From Pseudochelatococcus sp050946405 (GTDB taxonomy: Bacteria; Pseudomonadota; Alphaproteobacteria; Rhizobiales; Beijerinckiaceae): a stretch of 64,000 nucleotides of DNA. Under the pieces are notes generated by a model. That model had not been told where the DNA came from, searched no databases, and saw nothing but the letters and a program-made list of their open reading frames with translations. Where the stretch lies: the NCBI RefSeq assembly GCF_050946405.1, contig NZ_JBMNUS010000005.1:62001-126000 (forward strand). The letters are read 5' to 3'. A program made the position numbers and the translations under genes. Below are positions 61,726-64,000 of this stretch, one piece after another (position 1 is the stretch's first letter; every line of letters begins with the position of its first letter).

Positions 61726-62939
61726 CGCTGAATATCCACAGTCGGAGGTACCCACGCTATTCCGACGAAAGCCGGATGGCTTGCATTGACGACGCTGAAT
61801 GTCAATGCCAGATCGCGCCACTCATAGTTGCGCGAGACGTGAGCCGGACCCTGATGCAACGCGACCGCGACCGAGTAGTGACCGGCGCCGAGCGTGGCGT
61901 CGAAACGGAACGTGTATGACACTTTTTCGCCGGCGGCGAGATCGCGCTCGACGTGATCGAGATAAAACGTGTTGATGCCGAATACCGGCTGCCCCAGCCG
62001 GTCCTTGATCATGTAGCCGACGACCAGTTCCGGGATGCTCCTGTCGACGGCGACCTCCACGCGCAGCGCCGCCGGCTCGCCGACTTTCAGCATCTCGGTG
62101 GGATTGCCGTTCCCGTCGAGCAGTTCCACGACGGTTATCCGCGCCTCTCCCGTGCCCGAGAGGGTCTGCACGCGGCCGTCCCGCGCCTGCTGCTGGGTCA
62201 GCCGCGAGCCTTCCTTTTCGGCGATGATGGCGTTGTAGAGGTCGAGGACGTTTTCCGGCGGGCCGTCCATCCGCAGGGTGCCGCGGTCGATCAGGATCGC
62301 CCGGTTGCACAGCGTGGCCACCGCGCCCCTGTCGTGAGAGACGAGCAGCAATGTCGTGCCCGCCTCGCGGAACTCGCGGATGCGCGCGAAACTCTTGTGC
62401 TGGAAGTAGGAATCGCCGACGGACAGCGCCTCGTCGACGATCAGCACCTGCGGGCGGAAGGCGGTGGCCACCGCGAAGGCGAGCCGCACCTGCATGCCGC
62501 TGGAATAGACATGCAGCGGCTCGTCGAAATAGTCGCCGATCTCGGCGAAATCCTCGATGCCGTCCATCGCGGCGAGGATCTTTTCCTGCGAGAAGCCCAT
62601 CAGGCCGGCCGTGTTGAGCACGTTGGCGCGCCCCGTCATCTCGGGGTTGAAACCCATGCCCAGTTCCAGCAGGGCGGCGATCCTGCCCTCGCGGTGAACG
62701 GTGCCGCTGGTGGGCTGCATGGTGCCCGCCATAATCTTCAACAGCGTGCTCTTGCCCGCTCCGTTCTGGCCGACGATGCCGACGGCCTCGCCCGCCTCGA
62801 CCGAGAAGTTGATGTCGTGCAGGATGTGGCGCTCGTCGCGGCTCGCGTCGGGCCGGCCGAACCACGACAGCATGCGCCGCCATTCCGAGCCGTAGGCCCG
62901 GAAACTCTTGGAAATGCCTTCGGCACGTAAAACGCTCAT
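61722..62939 (-). CDS. wzt: Polysaccharide ABC transporter ATPase with C-terminal recognition domain
   Basis: 405 residues. ABC domain: GIVGQNGAGKSTLLKIMAGT (Walker A), LHVYSSGMQVRLAFAVA (signature variant), VLIVDEALSVGDSYFQHKSF (Walker B). From about residue 250 a beta-rich Wzt C-terminal domain follows (VVGYMIKDRLGQPVFGINTF, FRFDATLGAGHYSVAVALHQ). In O9a-type systems this domain binds the methyl-capped chain end before export, which fits the adjacent methyltransferase. Start overlaps the wzm stop (ATGA at 62936-62939). Confidence 0.95.
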   Translation of the reverse strand: MSVLRAEGISKSFRAYGSEWRRMLSWFGRPDASRDERHILHDINFSVEAGEAVGIVGQNGAGKSTLLKIMAGTMQPTSGTVHREGRIAALLELGMGFNPEMTGRANVLNTAGLMGFSQEKILAAMDGIEDFAEIGDYFDEPLHVYSSGMQVRLAFAVATAFRPQVLIVDEALSVGDSYFQHKSFARIREFREAGTTLLLVSHDRGAVATLCNRAILIDRGTLRMDGPPENVLDLYNAIIAEKEGSRLTQQQARDGRVQTLSGTGEARITVVELLDGNGNPTEMLKVGEPAALRVEVAVDRSIPELVVGYMIKDRLGQPVFGINTFYLDHVERDLAAGEKVSYTFRFDATLGAGHYSVAVALHQGPAHVSRNYEWRDLALTFSVVNASHPAFVGIAWVPPTVDIQR

Positions 62940-63808
62940 AGAACGTCAACCATATCTGCGTTGGCCCGGCGAAACACCATCAGGGAAAAGGCGCACGCGA
63001 CCGCGGCGATAACGGCCACCGTGACGATGCCGGACAGCGACGGCGGGTTATGAAAGACAATGGCCTCATGGTAGAATGTCACCATCTCGAACATGGGGCC
63101 GACATGCAGATAGGCCGCGTATTGCGGCGGAATGACGCTGGCGGGGTAGACGATCGGCGTGAACCAGAACAGCACTTGCAGAACGATGGGTACAGCTTGT
63201 TCGATATCCCTGACGAAGACGTTGACGATGCCGAGGAAGATGCCGCAGCCGGCGGCGAACAGCGCGATGATCGGCGCCATCAGGGGAATGTACAGGAACG
63301 TCCAGGAGAATTCATGCCCGAGGGGAACGAACAGGGCGATCATCACCACGAACAGGATCATGTTGTTCACAAGAGCGGAACCCACAGCAATCACCGGCAG
63401 GGTGATGCGCGGAAAATAGACCTTCTTCATGATGTTCGCGTTGGAGACGAATATCTTGAGACACCGATCGAGCACTTCCGCGAAAAGGTTCCAGGCCAGA
63501 AGGCCGGACATCAGGTAGACCGCATAGGCGTATTGGCCTGAAACGCCGGGAAGTTTCGATGAAAGCAGGTTCGACAGGATGAAAGCGTAGATCATGGCCT
63601 GCGAAAGCGGTTGCAGGATCAGCCACGCGCTGCCCAGCTTGCTGCGTGCGAGGCGTGTGTAAAAATCGTTCCAGATCGAATTGGCCACGAAATGGCGATA
63701 TTCCCAAAGATTGCGCAGCATGCCGACCATATGACCCGTTATCTCCATGAACGTCGTCCGTGCAATCGTTCGCAACCGCAGCTCCGGCGACTTCATCGAC
63801 GTGGCCAC
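62936..63808 (-). CDS. wzm: Polysaccharide ABC-2 transporter permease
   Basis: 290 residues with six membrane helices. LARSKLGSAWLILQPLSQAM is the typical Wzm/KpsM N-terminal tract, and VLFWFTPIVYPASVIPPQYA the C-terminal one. With Wzt it flips the completed undecaprenyl-linked glycan to the periplasm. It is the first gene of the four-gene operon wzm-wzt-methyltransferase-glycosyltransferase; all junctions overlap by four bases. Confidence 0.94.
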   Translation of the reverse strand: MATSMKSPELRLRTIARTTFMEITGHMVGMLRNLWEYRHFVANSIWNDFYTRLARSKLGSAWLILQPLSQAMIYAFILSNLLSSKLPGVSGQYAYAVYLMSGLLAWNLFAEVLDRCLKIFVSNANIMKKVYFPRITLPVIAVGSALVNNMILFVVMIALFVPLGHEFSWTFLYIPLMAPIIALFAAGCGIFLGIVNVFVRDIEQAVPIVLQVLFWFTPIVYPASVIPPQYAAYLHVGPMFEMVTFYHEAIVFHNPPSLSGIVTVAVIAAVACAFSLMVFRRANADMVDVL

Positions 63809-64000
63809 TATTACAACACTGTAGCACGCAAAGTGAAGAGCATTTTAGTTGTTCCAGAAGCATCGGAATGCGATAATGCGCGGCGCATGATAGCAAGTGA
63901 ATAATATACGAATAAAAGTAGAAATTCATTTATTATAGAATAATTTTGATTATAATCGCAATATTTATATTATTATTGATATAATATTTAATATATATTT
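63809..64000. other. AT-rich region upstream of wzm
   Basis: The last 190 bases, especially 63895-64000, are very AT-rich (runs of ATATT and TTATTAT). This resembles the AT-rich spacers at 37.9-38.2 and 50.5-50.7 kb and probably includes the promoter of the polysaccharide operon. No gene seen before the window end. Confidence 0.6.

Overview
This is a GC-rich chromosomal segment of an alphaproteobacterium, most likely of the order Hyphomicrobiales (Rhizobiales). The evidence is a MucR/Ros regulator with the C-x2-D zinc finger variant, a BA14K-family protein, an mdh-sucCD-sucA-sucB-lpd TCA block, the order miaB-phoH-ybeY-corC-lnt-xre-metK-trmB, and intergenic sequences that look like the dispersed repeats of this order. 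Genus cannot be told from the sequence. No rRNA, tRNA, CRISPR array or intact insertion sequence was recognised.

Layout. 0-10 kb: the tail of dnaX, then ybaB and recR (replication and repair), a thioesterase, a CYTH-CHAD protein, mucR, rpmF, mtgA, ispA, trmB and metK. 10-19 kb: a minus-strand housekeeping run (xre, lnt, corC, ybeY, phoH, miaB, kup). 19-30 kb: zapE with a coupled TetR regulator, then mdh, sucC, sucD, sucA, sucB and lpd, closed by a clear terminator. 30-34 kb: a bdhA-CoA-ester-lyase pair divergent from a Zur-type regulator, then ispG and a BA14K protein. 35-36 kb: a single glycosyltransferase.

36.6-56.2 kb is the accessory part. It has a type I secretion ABC transporter and membrane-fusion protein (38.4-41.7 kb) and, after an interval containing trpE, ppiD and other genes, a 1735-residue DUF4214/RTX-like repeat protein (51-56.2 kb), the probable secreted substrate. 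Two loci flank these, each pairing a near-paralogous XRE regulator with a protein carrying an unrecognised domain centred on DEGD(A/P)WF: a 114-residue stand-alone form next to the transporter, and the N-terminus of a 774-residue membrane-spanning acidic protein next to the giant gene. AT-rich, gene-free intervals precede both the transporter and the giant gene.

56.5-63.8 kb is a minus-strand operon with ATGA overlaps: an ABC-2 permease (Wzm), an ATPase with a C-terminal domain (Wzt), a methyltransferase fused to a heptad-repeat coiled coil (WbdD-like), and a 1232-residue triple glycosyltransferase. It should make, cap and export a polysaccharide such as an O-antigen. A secreted repeat protein, its type I exporter and O-antigen genes in one neighbourhood recall the Caulobacter S-layer locus. 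The strongest hypothesis here is a surface-layer or adhesin system anchored on or coordinated with the polysaccharide and controlled by the duplicated XRE/DEGD-domain module.
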